Notes: generated from the sequence alone by a model not told the origin. Positions 47,820 through 55,979 are shown, numbered from the stretch's first letter. The stretch: 64,000 nt of DNA from Marinobacter alexandrii (GCF_005871205.1 NZ_SWKM01000011.1:310001-374000); one strand, 5' to 3'. Translations and numbers: made by a program.

Positions 47820-47868
47820 GCAATCGCTTGTCCCTGCTGACCCTAAGCAAAAGCACGAGGAGATAAGG

Positions 47869-48105
47869 GTGAACAAAGAGCTGATTAAGGATGCGATAGG
47901 GATTCTCCCTGGTGGTCATGAATACGACATGCGACCGCGCTACGACGCGGACACCTACATCCAGATCCTGAATCTCGCAAAAGAGATGGACATGAAACCG
48001 AATGTTCTTCTCAGGCTTCTCACCAAGCTCCAGCTTGAGCGTATGCGCGATGAAGGCAGAGAGACCGTTATCAAATCCATTATTCGCCTCCAGAGCCAAA
48101 ACTGA
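47869..48105 (+). CDS. early phage protein
   Basis: 78 residues, helical (YIQILNLAKEMDMKPNVLLR; LLTKLQLERMRDEGRETVIK). GTG start after GAGGAGATAAGG. In position of lambda cII but with no clear resemblance; family unknown. Confidence 0.7.
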   Translation: MNKELIKDAIGILPGGHEYDMRPRYDADTYIQILNLAKEMDMKPNVLLRLLTKLQLERMRDEGRETVIKSIIRLQSQN

Positions 48106-48135
48106 AGAGCCGAATCGTCCCTTACAGGTGGATGA

Positions 48136-48324
48136 ATGAAGATCACTTACACCAATGAAGAGGTGAAAGAGATTGTTGAGGCTCACAGGGACGGAGAAAC
48201 CCTGGAAGAGCTTGAAACACGAATGGCGGGGCAGTGGATAGAGCATTGCCGTAGAGAGGGGAAAGACCCCGCGCAGGTTATTAAGGAGGCCATTGCGTCC
48301 CTGAGAGGGACTAAGAGGGACTGA
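48136..48324 (+). CDS. early phage protein
   Basis: 62 residues, acidic and helical (NEEVKEIVEAHRDGETLEEL). No recognised family. Last frame before the hairpin-rich noncoding block. Confidence 0.65.
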   Translation: MKITYTNEEVKEIVEAHRDGETLEELETRMAGQWIEHCRREGKDPAQVIKEAIASLRGTKRD

Positions 48325-48329
48325 AAAGG

Positions 48330-48668
48330 ATTATCTGCCCTGACTCAGGGCGCATCGAGAGAGGGGTCTGGCAGTTTAGTTGGGAGTTGCCCGATTGGCT
48401 GAATACCGGTTTCCAGACTTCTCTCTGATGCGGTGAATGCGCAGGCTGACGCGGCAACGTGATTCTACGTCGTAGTTGTTGCCATGCCGGAAGAGAGCGC
48501 CCGGCCACCACATCAACGACCGCCGTGAGGCGCTCTGCAGTAGCTGACCGCTCTTTCCTTGCCGTTCGAGTGGTTAGAGCCCTGGGTGCTATGCGCCGCG
48601 AGGGCTTTAAGCGGTATAGGCGACTCCGGGCCTGCCTTAAAGCCCGGCCACTGACGACGAGGAAAGCC
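48330..48668 (+). ncRNA. hairpin-rich noncoding block A (candidate structured RNA)
   Basis: About 340 bases with no convincing gene and dense inverted repeats: 48337-48342/48346-48351 (6 bp), 48358-48371/48413-48426 (14 pairs with two G-U), 48453-48458/48478-48483, 48494-48500/48530-48536 (7 bp), 48602-48610/48637-48645 (9 bp). The last stem is in conflict with 48578-48583/48601-48606. Whether it is a separate RNA or an untranslated part of the early message cannot be told. Confidence 0.45.
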
Positions 48669-48669
48669 G

Positions 48670-49005
48670 ATGAAGCGCACTTGGAGCCGAATTTCCATGA
48701 TTGCCGCAGTCGCATTCACGTTGTGCTTGATGGCTGCAGGGCCATCCGCTGCCGCCGCTGAAGGTTATTTGGCCACGCAGCCCTTTGTGGAGCAATCCAC
48801 TGACCTGATCGCAGATCCTGCGACCGCCTTTGACGCCACCGCTCTGGTGAGCGTTGAGAAGTTTGAGCAATTGCCAGAGTCACCTGGCGGGGTGATCGCA
48901 AAGGTAACTACCTGCACCAAGCTGACCGATAACGCAAAAGAAGTGCTGCCCGGGGGTGCAGCTGGCGTAGCCAGCATCGGTATACGCGGACCAAAACTCG
49001 TCTAA
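48670..49005 (+). CDS. small secreted phage protein
   Basis: 111 residues starting with a typical signal peptide (hydrophobic ISMIAAVAFTLCLMAAG, cleavage near AAAAEG). The mature part is short and has no recognised fold. It has the ribosome site GAGGAAAG, which is repeated before the helicase gene. It sits between two hairpin-rich noncoding blocks and is followed by a terminator. Confidence 0.68.
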   Translation: MKRTWSRISMIAAVAFTLCLMAAGPSAAAAEGYLATQPFVEQSTDLIADPATAFDATALVSVEKFEQLPESPGGVIAKVTTCTKLTDNAKEVLPGGAAGVASIGIRGPKLV

Positions 49006-49040
49006 GCAGGTACTGATTGCTCGAAAGAGCACGAAGCCGG

Positions 49041-49068
49041 AAGGGGCTTCTAAGTGAGGCCCCTTTTT
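49041..49068 (+). terminator. terminator inside the early right operon
   Basis: AAGGGGC pairs with GCCCCTT around 11 bases, followed by T. It lies upstream of all replication genes, so those need either another promoter or antitermination. Confidence 0.82.
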
Positions 49069-49079
49069 CGGGTTCGGAA

Positions 49080-49512
49080 TTAAAGGAATCAGGGTGGCGA
49101 CCGACGCCCGGTGCGGAGTTTAACTGTTAGCTCTGTTCGGTTCAGCATCGTGACAGTTAAGCCGCTAGAAGTACCGCAAAGCGGCAGGGGAGGGAGGGCA
49201 GCGCGGATACACGCTGTTGGCAGACCCCGGCGGATACCAGGCGCATCTGGTGAATCTCTGCCAAGTCCAGGTACTGCGTTGCACCTGGGCCACCACCGCC
49301 GACAAGGCGCTCTGGTGAAAATTCTCAACCCTGCGCAGTTACCGCATGGGCATAGGGAAGATGTATCCGCCCCTTCCAGGAAGGTGAGGGGTTCAGGGAG
49401 TACAGGAAGCAACTCTAAGGTAGAGGCTATAAGCGCACACGCGAAGCCTCAACTTCTGGAAGGGGCGGTCACTGATCGGAGTTTTCAGCTAGCGACCAGT
49501 AACCGCCGGACA
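49080..49512 (+). ncRNA. hairpin-rich noncoding block B with alternative stems (candidate structured RNA)
   Basis: Consecutive stems: TTAACTGT 49120-49127/49153-49160; GCCGCT 49161-49166/49180-49185; TTGGCAGA 49217-49224/49257-49264, enclosing ACCAG/CTGGT (49236-49240/49247-49251); CCAGGT 49267-49272/49283-49288; CACCA-CGCC/GGCG-TGGTG 49291-49317; GAGGC 49423-49427/49446-49450. Two long stems exclude each other: 49367-49379/49456-49468 (13 perfect bp) and 49464-49474/49497-49507 (10 of 11 bp). No coding pattern is supported. Confidence 0.55.
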
Positions 49513-49555
49513 CAAAAAAGCCCGATCCACCTTTGGCGAGGCAACAGATCGGGCT
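49513..49555 (-). terminator. terminator for leftward (antisense) transcription
   Basis: AGCCCGATC (49519-49527) pairs with GATCGGGCT (49547-49555). The A-run before it becomes a T-run in leftward reading only. No leftward gene lies to the right, so it may block antisense transcripts from entering the hairpin block. Confidence 0.65.
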
Positions 49556-49573
49556 CCATGTGACGAGGAAAGT

Positions 49574-51064
49574 ATGACACAGGAACTCAGGACCTATCAA
49601 TCAGAGGCTCTTAGTCAGCTTCGACAAGGCATACGGCAGGGCTCAATGGCGCAATTGCTCATGGCACCAACCGGAAGCGGGAAGACAACGATTGCATCTG
49701 CGATTAAGCAGGGCGCGTGTGCCAAGGGCAAGAAAGCGTTCTTTATTGTGGATTCACTGGAGTTGGTCGATCAGGCCGTCAAGAGATTCATGGATGACGG
49801 CATGTGGGTCGGAGTAATCCAGGGCGACCACATCATGACCAACTACGCGGCCCCGGTTCAGGTGGCCACCATTCAGACACTAGGCCGGCGCTGGCGTCAG
49901 ATGCCGGACTCTATTCGCCCGGACCTGCTCATCATTGACGAGGCGCACGTTCTGCACCAGGCGCACGAGGACATTATCTCGTGGTGCAAGGATAACGGCG
50001 TGCCAGTCATTGGCCTGAGCGCCACACCGTTTCGCAAGGGTTTGGGCAAAATCTTTGATCGGCTGGTGGTCACGATCACCACGGCGGATCTCATGGACGA
50101 CGGTTACCTGTGTCGCGCCAAGTGCTACGCCCCCAACATCCCGAACCTGAAAGGCGTCAAGACTAACTCATCGGGCGACTGGGACGCGGACGCCGTTGCC
50201 GAGGTTATGGGCGAAAACGGCCTGATGGGTGATGTGGTTGAGCAGTGGCTGAAGCTGGCAGAAGGTCGTCAAACCATAGTGTTTGCGGCCAACGTAGCTC
50301 ATTCACGCGCCTTATGTGACCGCTTTCAGCAGGTAGGCATTGCTGCCGCACACGTTGACGGATACGAAACCGACAAGGAAGGTCGCACCGAGAAAATAAA
50401 CGCCTTTCGCCGTGGCGATATCCAGGTTCTCTGCAATGTCGCAGTGCTGACCAAGGGCTTTGACGCACCGGAAACCGCCTGCGTGGTTCTGGCCAGGCCG
50501 ACCAAGTCTCTGATGCTCCATATACAGATGATTGGGCGCGGGCTGCGCACGGCAAACGAGAAATCCGACTGCATCATCATCGATCACGCGGGCAACTGCT
50601 TGCGCAATGGGCTGCCGGATTCACGTCTACCGCAAGAGCTGCACGACGGCAAGAGCACTCGAAACTTGGATAGGAAAGAGCGGGAAATAAAAGAACCCGT
50701 TGAAAAACCCTGTGTCAGTTGTGGCTTTGTCAGCACAAAGCACGTGTGTCCGAGTTGTGGATTCAAGCCGGAAGTTCGCCAGGACGTAGAAGTGGTGGAC
50801 GGTGATCTTTACGAGATCACCAAAGACAACGCGCCGAAAGAGAAGTGGGGCACCGAAGAGCTGGCCAGCCTGTACGCAGAGCTGAAGGGTTACGCCAGAG
50901 CAAAGGGAATGAAGGACGGCTGGGCGTTTCATCAGTGTCGTGAGTACGCCGGTCGCGCTCCGCGTAACACCAATCAGATTGCGCCATCAGCACCGAGCCA
51001 GAAAACGCTGAGTATTATCCGTCACCTGAACATCAAGAACGCGAAGCGGAGGGCTGCCGCATGA
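49574..51064 (+). CDS. DEAH-type phage helicase
   Basis: 496-residue superfamily 2 helicase: Walker A MAPTGSGKTT (about 30-39), DEAH in LLIIDEAHVLHQ, SATPFRKG as motif III and QMIGRGLRTA as motif VI. A treble-clef-like zinc site follows (CVSCG and CPSCG). It is probably the replicative or remodelling helicase of this phage. The ribosome site GACGAGGAAAG is the same as that of the secreted-protein gene. Overlaps the primase gene by four bases. Confidence 0.93.
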   Translation: MTQELRTYQSEALSQLRQGIRQGSMAQLLMAPTGSGKTTIASAIKQGACAKGKKAFFIVDSLELVDQAVKRFMDDGMWVGVIQGDHIMTNYAAPVQVATIQTLGRRWRQMPDSIRPDLLIIDEAHVLHQAHEDIISWCKDNGVPVIGLSATPFRKGLGKIFDRLVVTITTADLMDDGYLCRAKCYAPNIPNLKGVKTNSSGDWDADAVAEVMGENGLMGDVVEQWLKLAEGRQTIVFAANVAHSRALCDRFQQVGIAAAHVDGYETDKEGRTEKINAFRRGDIQVLCNVAVLTKGFDAPETACVVLARPTKSLMLHIQMIGRGLRTANEKSDCIIIDHAGNCLRNGLPDSRLPQELHDGKSTRNLDRKEREIKEPVEKPCVSCGFVSTKHVCPSCGFKPEVRQDVEVVDGDLYEITKDNAPKEKWGTEELASLYAELKGYARAKGMKDGWAFHQCREYAGRAPRNTNQIAPSAPSQKTLSIIRHLNIKNAKRRAAA

Positions 51065-52011
51065 AACAGCCAACCCGCGACGTAGCAAAAGGTAAGTGGC
51101 ATGCCATTCTGCCGGAGTTCGGTATTGACTCCGGCCACCTGAAAAACAAACACGGCCCGTGCCCTGCTTGTGGCGGTAATGATCGCTTCCGTTTCGACAA
51201 CAAAGAAGGTACCGGCTCCTATATCTGCGGCCAGTGCGGCTCCGGTGACGGATTCAAGTTGATTGAGGCAGTGACGGGTCAGTCGTTCTCCGATATCGCC
51301 AAGCGCATCGACGAGATTTGCCAGAACACCGACATAAAACCCGAAAAGCCGAAGCGCCGGAAAGACCCTCGAAACGCCCTGCGCAACGTAGGCAAGCGCC
51401 TGAAGCGCGTCGGCCATCATGATTCGGTCGCGCTGTACCTAAAGGGTCGCGGCATCCAGGGTATTACCGGTTTCGCTCTGCGCCTTCACCCTAGCCTTGG
51501 CTACTACGAGCGCGACGAGTTCAACGAGCCGAAATTAATCGGCCAGTTCCCCGCAATGGTTGCCAAGATCGAAAACGCACAAGGCAAGATCGAATCCTTC
51601 CACATCACCTACCTGACGACTGACGGCAAAAAGGCAGACGTTAAATCCAGCAAGAAGATCCTGACGCCGGTTAATAGCATCAACGGCTGCGCAATTCGGC
51701 TGGCCCCCTTGGCAGCACACATCGCGATCACCGAAGGCATCGAAAACGCCTTAGCAGTCATGGAGGGCGAAGGGCTTCCGTGCTGGGCCTGTGTTAGCGC
51801 ACACGGTATCGAGACATTCCAGCCGCCCGAAGGGGTTAGTCAGATCACGATATACGCGGACAACGACCACAGCTTTACCGGACAGGCAGCCGCCTTTGTG
51901 CTGGCGAAACGCCTACACCGGCAAGGATTAAAAGTGGACGTTTATGTCTCCGGCCAAGCTGGTGACGACTACTTGGACTGCCTAATTAGATCACGGAGGG
52001 CAGCGGCATGA
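51061..52011 (+). CDS. phage primase with zinc finger and Toprim domain
   Basis: 316 residues. N-terminal zinc finger CPACGGNDRF and YICGQCGSGDGF as in phage P4 alpha-type primases, and a Toprim domain later (AITEGIENALAVM carries the glutamate, ITIYADNDHSF the acidic pair). Makes primers for phage replication. Overlap to the helicase (ATGA) suggests that helicase and primase work as a pair. Confidence 0.93.
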   Translation: MKQPTRDVAKGKWHAILPEFGIDSGHLKNKHGPCPACGGNDRFRFDNKEGTGSYICGQCGSGDGFKLIEAVTGQSFSDIAKRIDEICQNTDIKPEKPKRRKDPRNALRNVGKRLKRVGHHDSVALYLKGRGIQGITGFALRLHPSLGYYERDEFNEPKLIGQFPAMVAKIENAQGKIESFHITYLTTDGKKADVKSSKKILTPVNSINGCAIRLAPLAAHIAITEGIENALAVMEGEGLPCWACVSAHGIETFQPPEGVSQITIYADNDHSFTGQAAAFVLAKRLHRQGLKVDVYVSGQAGDDYLDCLIRSRRAAA

Positions 52012-52190
52012 TTGAGGACATTTTGGAAGTTCTGAAAGAGCAAGGTCCGCGCACCATCCCACAACTGGCACTGATTCTCTGGTGCGATGAGGACGATGTA
52101 TGCGTGCCGGTATCGTTTCTGATGCTGACCCGCTGTGTGTATATGGAACTGGATGGAACCGTGTGGTTCGTCAAGGAGGCTGCCCAATGA
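52008..52190 (+). CDS. small winged-helix-like phage protein
   Basis: 60 residues; ILEVLKEQGPRTIPQLALIL looks like the first helices of a winged helix. ATGA overlap with the primase gene. Unknown. Confidence 0.65.
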   Translation: MIEDILEVLKEQGPRTIPQLALILWCDEDDVCVPVSFLMLTRCVYMELDGTVWFVKEAAQ

Positions 52191-52267
52191 ACCTTTCACC
52201 TTATTCCAGCCCGCGAGTTCGTGCGGAGCTAAACCGGTGGCGTGTGGATCAGGGGAGGGCTGTATGA
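52187..52267 (+). CDS. 26-residue phage microprotein
   Basis: MNLSPYSSPRVRAELNRWRV and VDQGRAV. Overlaps its neighbours by four bases on both sides (ATGA at each end), the phage's usual coupling. Unknown. Confidence 0.45.
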   Translation: MNLSPYSSPRVRAELNRWRVDQGRAV

Positions 52268-52507
52268 GCACTTATACCCCCCCCCCAGGCAAAACTGCTT
52301 CAGCACATGCGGGAGACCGGCCAAGTGATCAATGTTGACGCGAAGGGCAATCCTTATCTGATGGATGGCACGCAGGTAAATCGGCTGACTCTCAAGGCGC
52401 TCGTGAGCAGGAATGTTCTGGCTCCGTGTGGTGCCGATTTATTGGGTCAGGGCGTAGCGGCCTACACGATTTCGGATGCACTTTCGGCAAAAGGGGCAGA
52501 ATCATGA
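52264..52507 (+). pseudogene. small phage gene frameshifted at a 10-cytosine tract
   Basis: Starts at the ATG overlapping the previous stop (MSTYTPPP). The tract of ten C at 52277-52286 shifts it into a frame that ends at 52338. With nine C the frame would continue as QAKLLQHMRETGQVINVDAK to the stop at 52507, directly overlapping the methyltransferase start. The downstream part could be translated from an ATG at 52307. The gene may be phase-variable, or the tract may be miscounted. Confidence 0.6.
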
Positions 52508-53418
52508 AAGTCATCGATCTGTTTGCCGGTGCAGGCGGATTCTCGACTGGTGCAACTATGGCGGGCTGTGAGGTTGTATGGGCTGCGAACCATTGGCCCG
52601 ATGCTGTCGAATGGCACAGCAAGAACCACCCAGAAGCGATGCACCTTTGCCAAGACTTGCACCAAGCCGACTGGTCGAAGGTTCCCAAGCACGACCTCAT
52701 GCTGGCCTCTCCATGCTGTCAGGGACACAGCAAAGCTCGCGGCAAGGCCAAGGGAAACCCTCAGCACGACGCATCCCGATCTACTGCGTGGGCGGTTGTC
52801 TCTGCTGCTGAATATCACCGACCCGAATTCATCATTGTCGAGAACGTGCCCGAGTTTCTGAATTGGCAACTTTATCGCCCTTGGGAAATGGCAATGAGCG
52901 CCTTGGGATACAGCGTTGCTCCGCACATCATTGACGCTGCGGACTACGGGGCGCCCCAGCATCGGGTGAGGTTGTTCCTAGTACTGGCTCAGTCAGAGCA
53001 TCCTCTGCACCTACAGATCCCCCGGGGCCAGCACATTCCCTCCCGGGAATTCATCGACTTCGATAGCGGTAAATGGAGTCAGATCGATAAGCCTGGCCGG
53101 GCCGCCGCCACACTTGAGCGAATCGAGCACGGCAGGCGCGTCCATGGCGGCCGGTTCTTGATCTCGTACTACGGAATGACCAAGACCAGCCGCAGCCTGG
53201 ACCGTCCAGTGGGAACGATCACCACCCGGGACCGATGGGCAATTGTCGATGGTGACCGGATGCGAATGTTCTCCCGTTTTGAATGCCGTGATGCCATGAG
53301 CTTTCCGGATACCTACCAGCTGCCAGACAACCACAGGCTGGCCGTTCATCTGATGGGCAACGCGGTATGCCCTGAGCCGGTGAATCAGATTATCTCAGCA
53401 GTGAGGGCCGCCGCATGA
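52504..53418 (+). CDS. DNA (cytosine-5) methyltransferase
   Basis: 304 residues with the C5-methylase motifs: DLFAGAGGFSTG (I, SAM), LASPCCQGHS (IV, catalytic Cys71), IIVENVPEF (VI), YGAPQHRVRL (VIII) and GNAVCPEPV (X). The variable region lies between VIII and IX (about 175-260). No endonuclease partner is seen, so it is an orphan, likely protecting phage DNA from host restriction or acting in regulation. ATGA overlap with the C-tract gene upstream. Confidence 0.94.
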   Translation: MKVIDLFAGAGGFSTGATMAGCEVVWAANHWPDAVEWHSKNHPEAMHLCQDLHQADWSKVPKHDLMLASPCCQGHSKARGKAKGNPQHDASRSTAWAVVSAAEYHRPEFIIVENVPEFLNWQLYRPWEMAMSALGYSVAPHIIDAADYGAPQHRVRLFLVLAQSEHPLHLQIPRGQHIPSREFIDFDSGKWSQIDKPGRAAATLERIEHGRRVHGGRFLISYYGMTKTSRSLDRPVGTITTRDRWAIVDGDRMRMFSRFECRDAMSFPDTYQLPDNHRLAVHLMGNAVCPEPVNQIISAVRAAA

Positions 53419-53630
53419 CCGCATATCAAGACTGCGAAGGCAGAACTATCCGCGTCGGAGACACCATAGAGCACACCGGACACGGCGAACACTATCTTGT
53501 CTGCGATCCCGGCACCGAAGGTTTCCTTGAGCGCCATAGCGGGCCAATCCTGCTGCCGAAGAATATCGCACACCGGGATGCCTTTAAGCTCACCGAAAAG
53601 CGGGCGCGGAAAGCGAGGGTTGTTTCGTGA
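53415..53630 (+). CDS. small phage protein
   Basis: 71 residues (IRVGDTIEHTGHGEHYLVCD; beta-rich). Overlaps both neighbours. Unknown. Confidence 0.65.
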   Translation: MTAYQDCEGRTIRVGDTIEHTGHGEHYLVCDPGTEGFLERHSGPILLPKNIAHRDAFKLTEKRARKARVVS

Positions 53631-53845
53631 CCACCACATCACCCAACACCCAGATAGTAGACGGTAAGGACCTCCTGGACTTCTGCGTAGAGTTCCAAGG
53701 CTTTTTCTACTGTCGAGAGTATCGCAGTGCGGTGAGCGAGACCGCGTTGCGCGCAGAGATCGACACAAACGAGCCCTGGCGACCTCCGTACACGATTGCG
53801 CGGGTGAAGGGCTGGGGTGAGATGGATAAGGGAGAGGTTGGGTGA
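53627..53845 (+). CDS. small phage protein
   Basis: 72 residues, GTG start overlapping the stop before. DLLDFCVEFQGFFYCREYRS. Unknown. Confidence 0.6.
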   Translation: MTTTSPNTQIVDGKDLLDFCVEFQGFFYCREYRSAVSETALRAEIDTNEPWRPPYTIARVKGWGEMDKGEVG

Positions 53846-54075
53846 TGCACAACGAAATCCTAATGCAGTCAGTCCTGAACACGCTGGCCCGAGGTCCGAT
53901 GACGATGGCGGGCATCATTATCGTTGTCACGCAGGAAGCGAGCGAAGTTCAGGCAGCGGTAGAGGCGCTGATTAGCCAAGGGAAGGTTGAGCGGTTTAAG
54001 CGTGGAGGTTGGTGGCACTTTGCTCGTACCGATCGGTACAACAACAACCCAAGCCCAGGGCCGGAGGCTGCTTAA
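53845..54075 (+). CDS. winged-helix phage protein
   Basis: 76 residues; MTMAGIIIVVTQEASEVQAA and LISQGKVERFKRGGWWHF look like recognition helix and wing. ATG follows a GTG in frame. TAATG junction with the phosphatase gene. Confidence 0.68.
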   Translation: MHNEILMQSVLNTLARGPMTMAGIIIVVTQEASEVQAAVEALISQGKVERFKRGGWWHFARTDRYNNNPSPGPEAA

Positions 54076-54716
54076 TGGAACTGCAAAAGTTTGATCGCAA
54101 TGAATTAGGTCGCGACTTCGTGGTGGGCGACATTCACGGCTGCTACAGCCTGTTGATGCGCCGCCTAAATAAAATCGGTTTCGACAAGACCAAAGACCGC
54201 TTGTTCAGCGTCGGAGATCTTGTTGATCGTGGCCCTGAGTCGTTTCTTTGCCTGTCGCTTCCCTATGAGCCCTGGTTCTTTGCTGTGCGCGGAAACCACG
54301 AACTGCTAATGCACGACGCCTTGAATGGCGGCGATGCCGGCCTGTGGATGATGAACGGCGGGAACTGGTGTGTTGAGCACGAACTGAACGACCTTCGTAT
54401 TTTGGTAAACGACATGATGGAGCGGCTACCGCTGGCCATTGAGGTGCAGGCCGAGGCTGGCAGTGTCGGGATTATCCATGCCGATGTGACCAGTGATCAG
54501 TGGGGGCGATTCGACGAACAGCGCGACGTGTGGAGCCGTGACCGCATCAGTCGGGCAACTCGGGACTGGCGGCCAGTGAAAGGCATCGACGCTGTAGTGG
54601 TCGGACACACGATTCTGGAGCAGCCAAACCGAAGAGACAATGTGCTGCACATTGATACTGGCGCATTTCATACCGGCTGGCTTTACGTGATGCCGATAAG
54701 CGAGGTGTTCGCATGA
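54075..54716 (+). CDS. serine/threonine phosphatase, PP1-like phage type
   Basis: 213-residue metallophosphatase with GDIHG (18-22), GDLVDRG (about 48-54) and GNHE (about 75), later VVGHTILEQ. Related to lambda phosphatase and PrpA-type proteins. Phosphatases of this kind are common phage genes but their targets are not settled. Confidence 0.94.
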   Translation: MELQKFDRNELGRDFVVGDIHGCYSLLMRRLNKIGFDKTKDRLFSVGDLVDRGPESFLCLSLPYEPWFFAVRGNHELLMHDALNGGDAGLWMMNGGNWCVEHELNDLRILVNDMMERLPLAIEVQAEAGSVGIIHADVTSDQWGRFDEQRDVWSRDRISRATRDWRPVKGIDAVVVGHTILEQPNRRDNVLHIDTGAFHTGWLYVMPISEVFA

Positions 54717-54922
54717 CCCACACCCCCGACGAGCAACTAATGCAGCAGCTCGAATCCCTGCTGCGCGACGAGCCCCTGAGCATCCACCGGCTGCACCAGA
54801 GAACCGGAAGCACCCAGGCCCAGGTTAGGCAGGCGCTGTTCGACCTTGAGTACTACAAGAAGGCTCGGCAGTGCTCGGACGGTTATCGGTGGGAGTTGGT
54901 GAGTGGAGGAAACGCACGATGA
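54713..54922 (+). CDS. winged-helix phage protein
   Basis: 69 residues; LSIHRLHQRTGSTQAQVRQA resembles a winged-helix recognition part. Similar in plan to the small protein at 53845, perhaps paralogs. ATGA overlap. Confidence 0.65.
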   Translation: MTHTPDEQLMQQLESLLRDEPLSIHRLHQRTGSTQAQVRQALFDLEYYKKARQCSDGYRWELVSGGNAR

Positions 54923-55629
54923 CAACCTTATTCGATTTCTGCCCGAATTGTGGTCGACGAGAAATACCTTGCGGGTGCTCGGCGGCACAGGCTTGCCGGT
55001 GGTGCTTGAGAGACCATCATCCGAACGTTAAGTGTGAAGCAAAATCACGCGGCATGGAAAAGATAGTAAAGGATGCGCTGGCAAAAGTGCACGACAAACA
55101 GGAGCAAACAATGACCCAGCCAACCGAGCAGCTGCTGAAAGATCCGGCGTGGTGGGATGAGAATTGCGAACCGTGGGCGCAACTGGTTGCCATCGAGAAT
55201 GACGCAAGAGGCGGGTTTGAGCTCATGCATCAGCGTGCATCAGCGCACGGTTCAATGATTAGCGTCAAGCATCCGGACAATGACCTTACGTTTTACGAGC
55301 GCCCCGAACCCCAAAGCCAGGAGTGGGACGGCGAGGGCCTGCCGCCCGTGGGGGGTGAGTGTGAATGTACGTTTGCCGTCGAGCAACACGACACTTGGCA
55401 CAAAGGCCGCGTTGTTTTTAGCGGCATTGACCCCGAGGGCAGAGAGTTCTTTATCGTCGATACAAAAACCTATCAAGCGTGCTATCGCTCTTTGGCGCAC
55501 GTCCGCCCCCTCCGCACCAAAGAGCAGAGAGACAGGGATGAGTTGTTAGAAATCATTTACATGAATGAGCCTTCAGAGGTTATTGCCGACGCCATCCTAG
55601 CCGCTGGCTGGCGCAAGGGGGCTGAGTGA
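54919..55629 (+). CDS. phage protein with N-terminal zinc ribbon
   Basis: 236 residues: cysteine-rich start (FDFCPNCGRREIPCGCSAAQ, CRWCLRDHH) and a distinct second part from MTQPTEQLLKDPAWWDE. The second part could be its own gene started at ATG 55111. Unknown. Confidence 0.7.
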   Translation: MTTLFDFCPNCGRREIPCGCSAAQACRWCLRDHHPNVKCEAKSRGMEKIVKDALAKVHDKQEQTMTQPTEQLLKDPAWWDENCEPWAQLVAIENDARGGFELMHQRASAHGSMISVKHPDNDLTFYERPEPQSQEWDGEGLPPVGGECECTFAVEQHDTWHKGRVVFSGIDPEGREFFIVDTKTYQACYRSLAHVRPLRTKEQRDRDELLEIIYMNEPSEVIADAILAAGWRKGAE

Positions 55630-55979
55630 TGAAAGCCGCTCCCGTGAGAATCGTTCAAGGCATAGGGCCGGTTTCGTGCGAGGTCAGTGAGTGTACTCAC
55701 GTGATGCTGCACATCCCCAGCCGGACCTATCCAGAGGTGTTCCCGGTCATTCTCAAAGGCAGTCGCGCTGGCACGAATTGCTGGACGTGGAACGGGGATA
55801 CTAACAAGCCGACGATCAAACCCAGTGTTTTGACTCGCAACCATAATGAGACGTTCCGCTGCCACTCATGGGTAAACGATGGTCAGGCGATATTTTTAAC
55901 TGATTGTTCGCACGATATGGCCGGGCAAACAGTTGATCTTCTCGACGTTACACCGCCAGAAGGGTCGGACGAAAAATGA
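55629..55979 (+). CDS. DUF6527-like phage protein
   Basis: 116 residues resembling the small cysteine/histidine-containing family with WTWNGDTNKPTIKPSV and CHSWVNDGQAIFLTDCSHDM. Metal-binding plausible. Function unknown. Confidence 0.7.
   Translation: MKAAPVRIVQGIGPVSCEVSECTHVMLHIPSRTYPEVFPVILKGSRAGTNCWTWNGDTNKPTIKPSVLTRNHNETFRCHSWVNDGQAIFLTDCSHDMAGQTVDLLDVTPPEGSDEK

Noticed and set aside
47869..48105. Assignment as CII activator
   Set aside because: Right place and size, but the sequence lacks a convincing CII-like helix-turn-helix.
48459..48761. A 100-codon rightward frame across block A
   Set aside because: Arg/Cys-rich shadow overlapping the signal-peptide gene; no ribosome site.
49111..49563. 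A 150-codon rightward frame in hairpin block B
   Set aside because: Composition is random-looking, it ignores the stems, and its start has no ribosome site; structure explains the region better.
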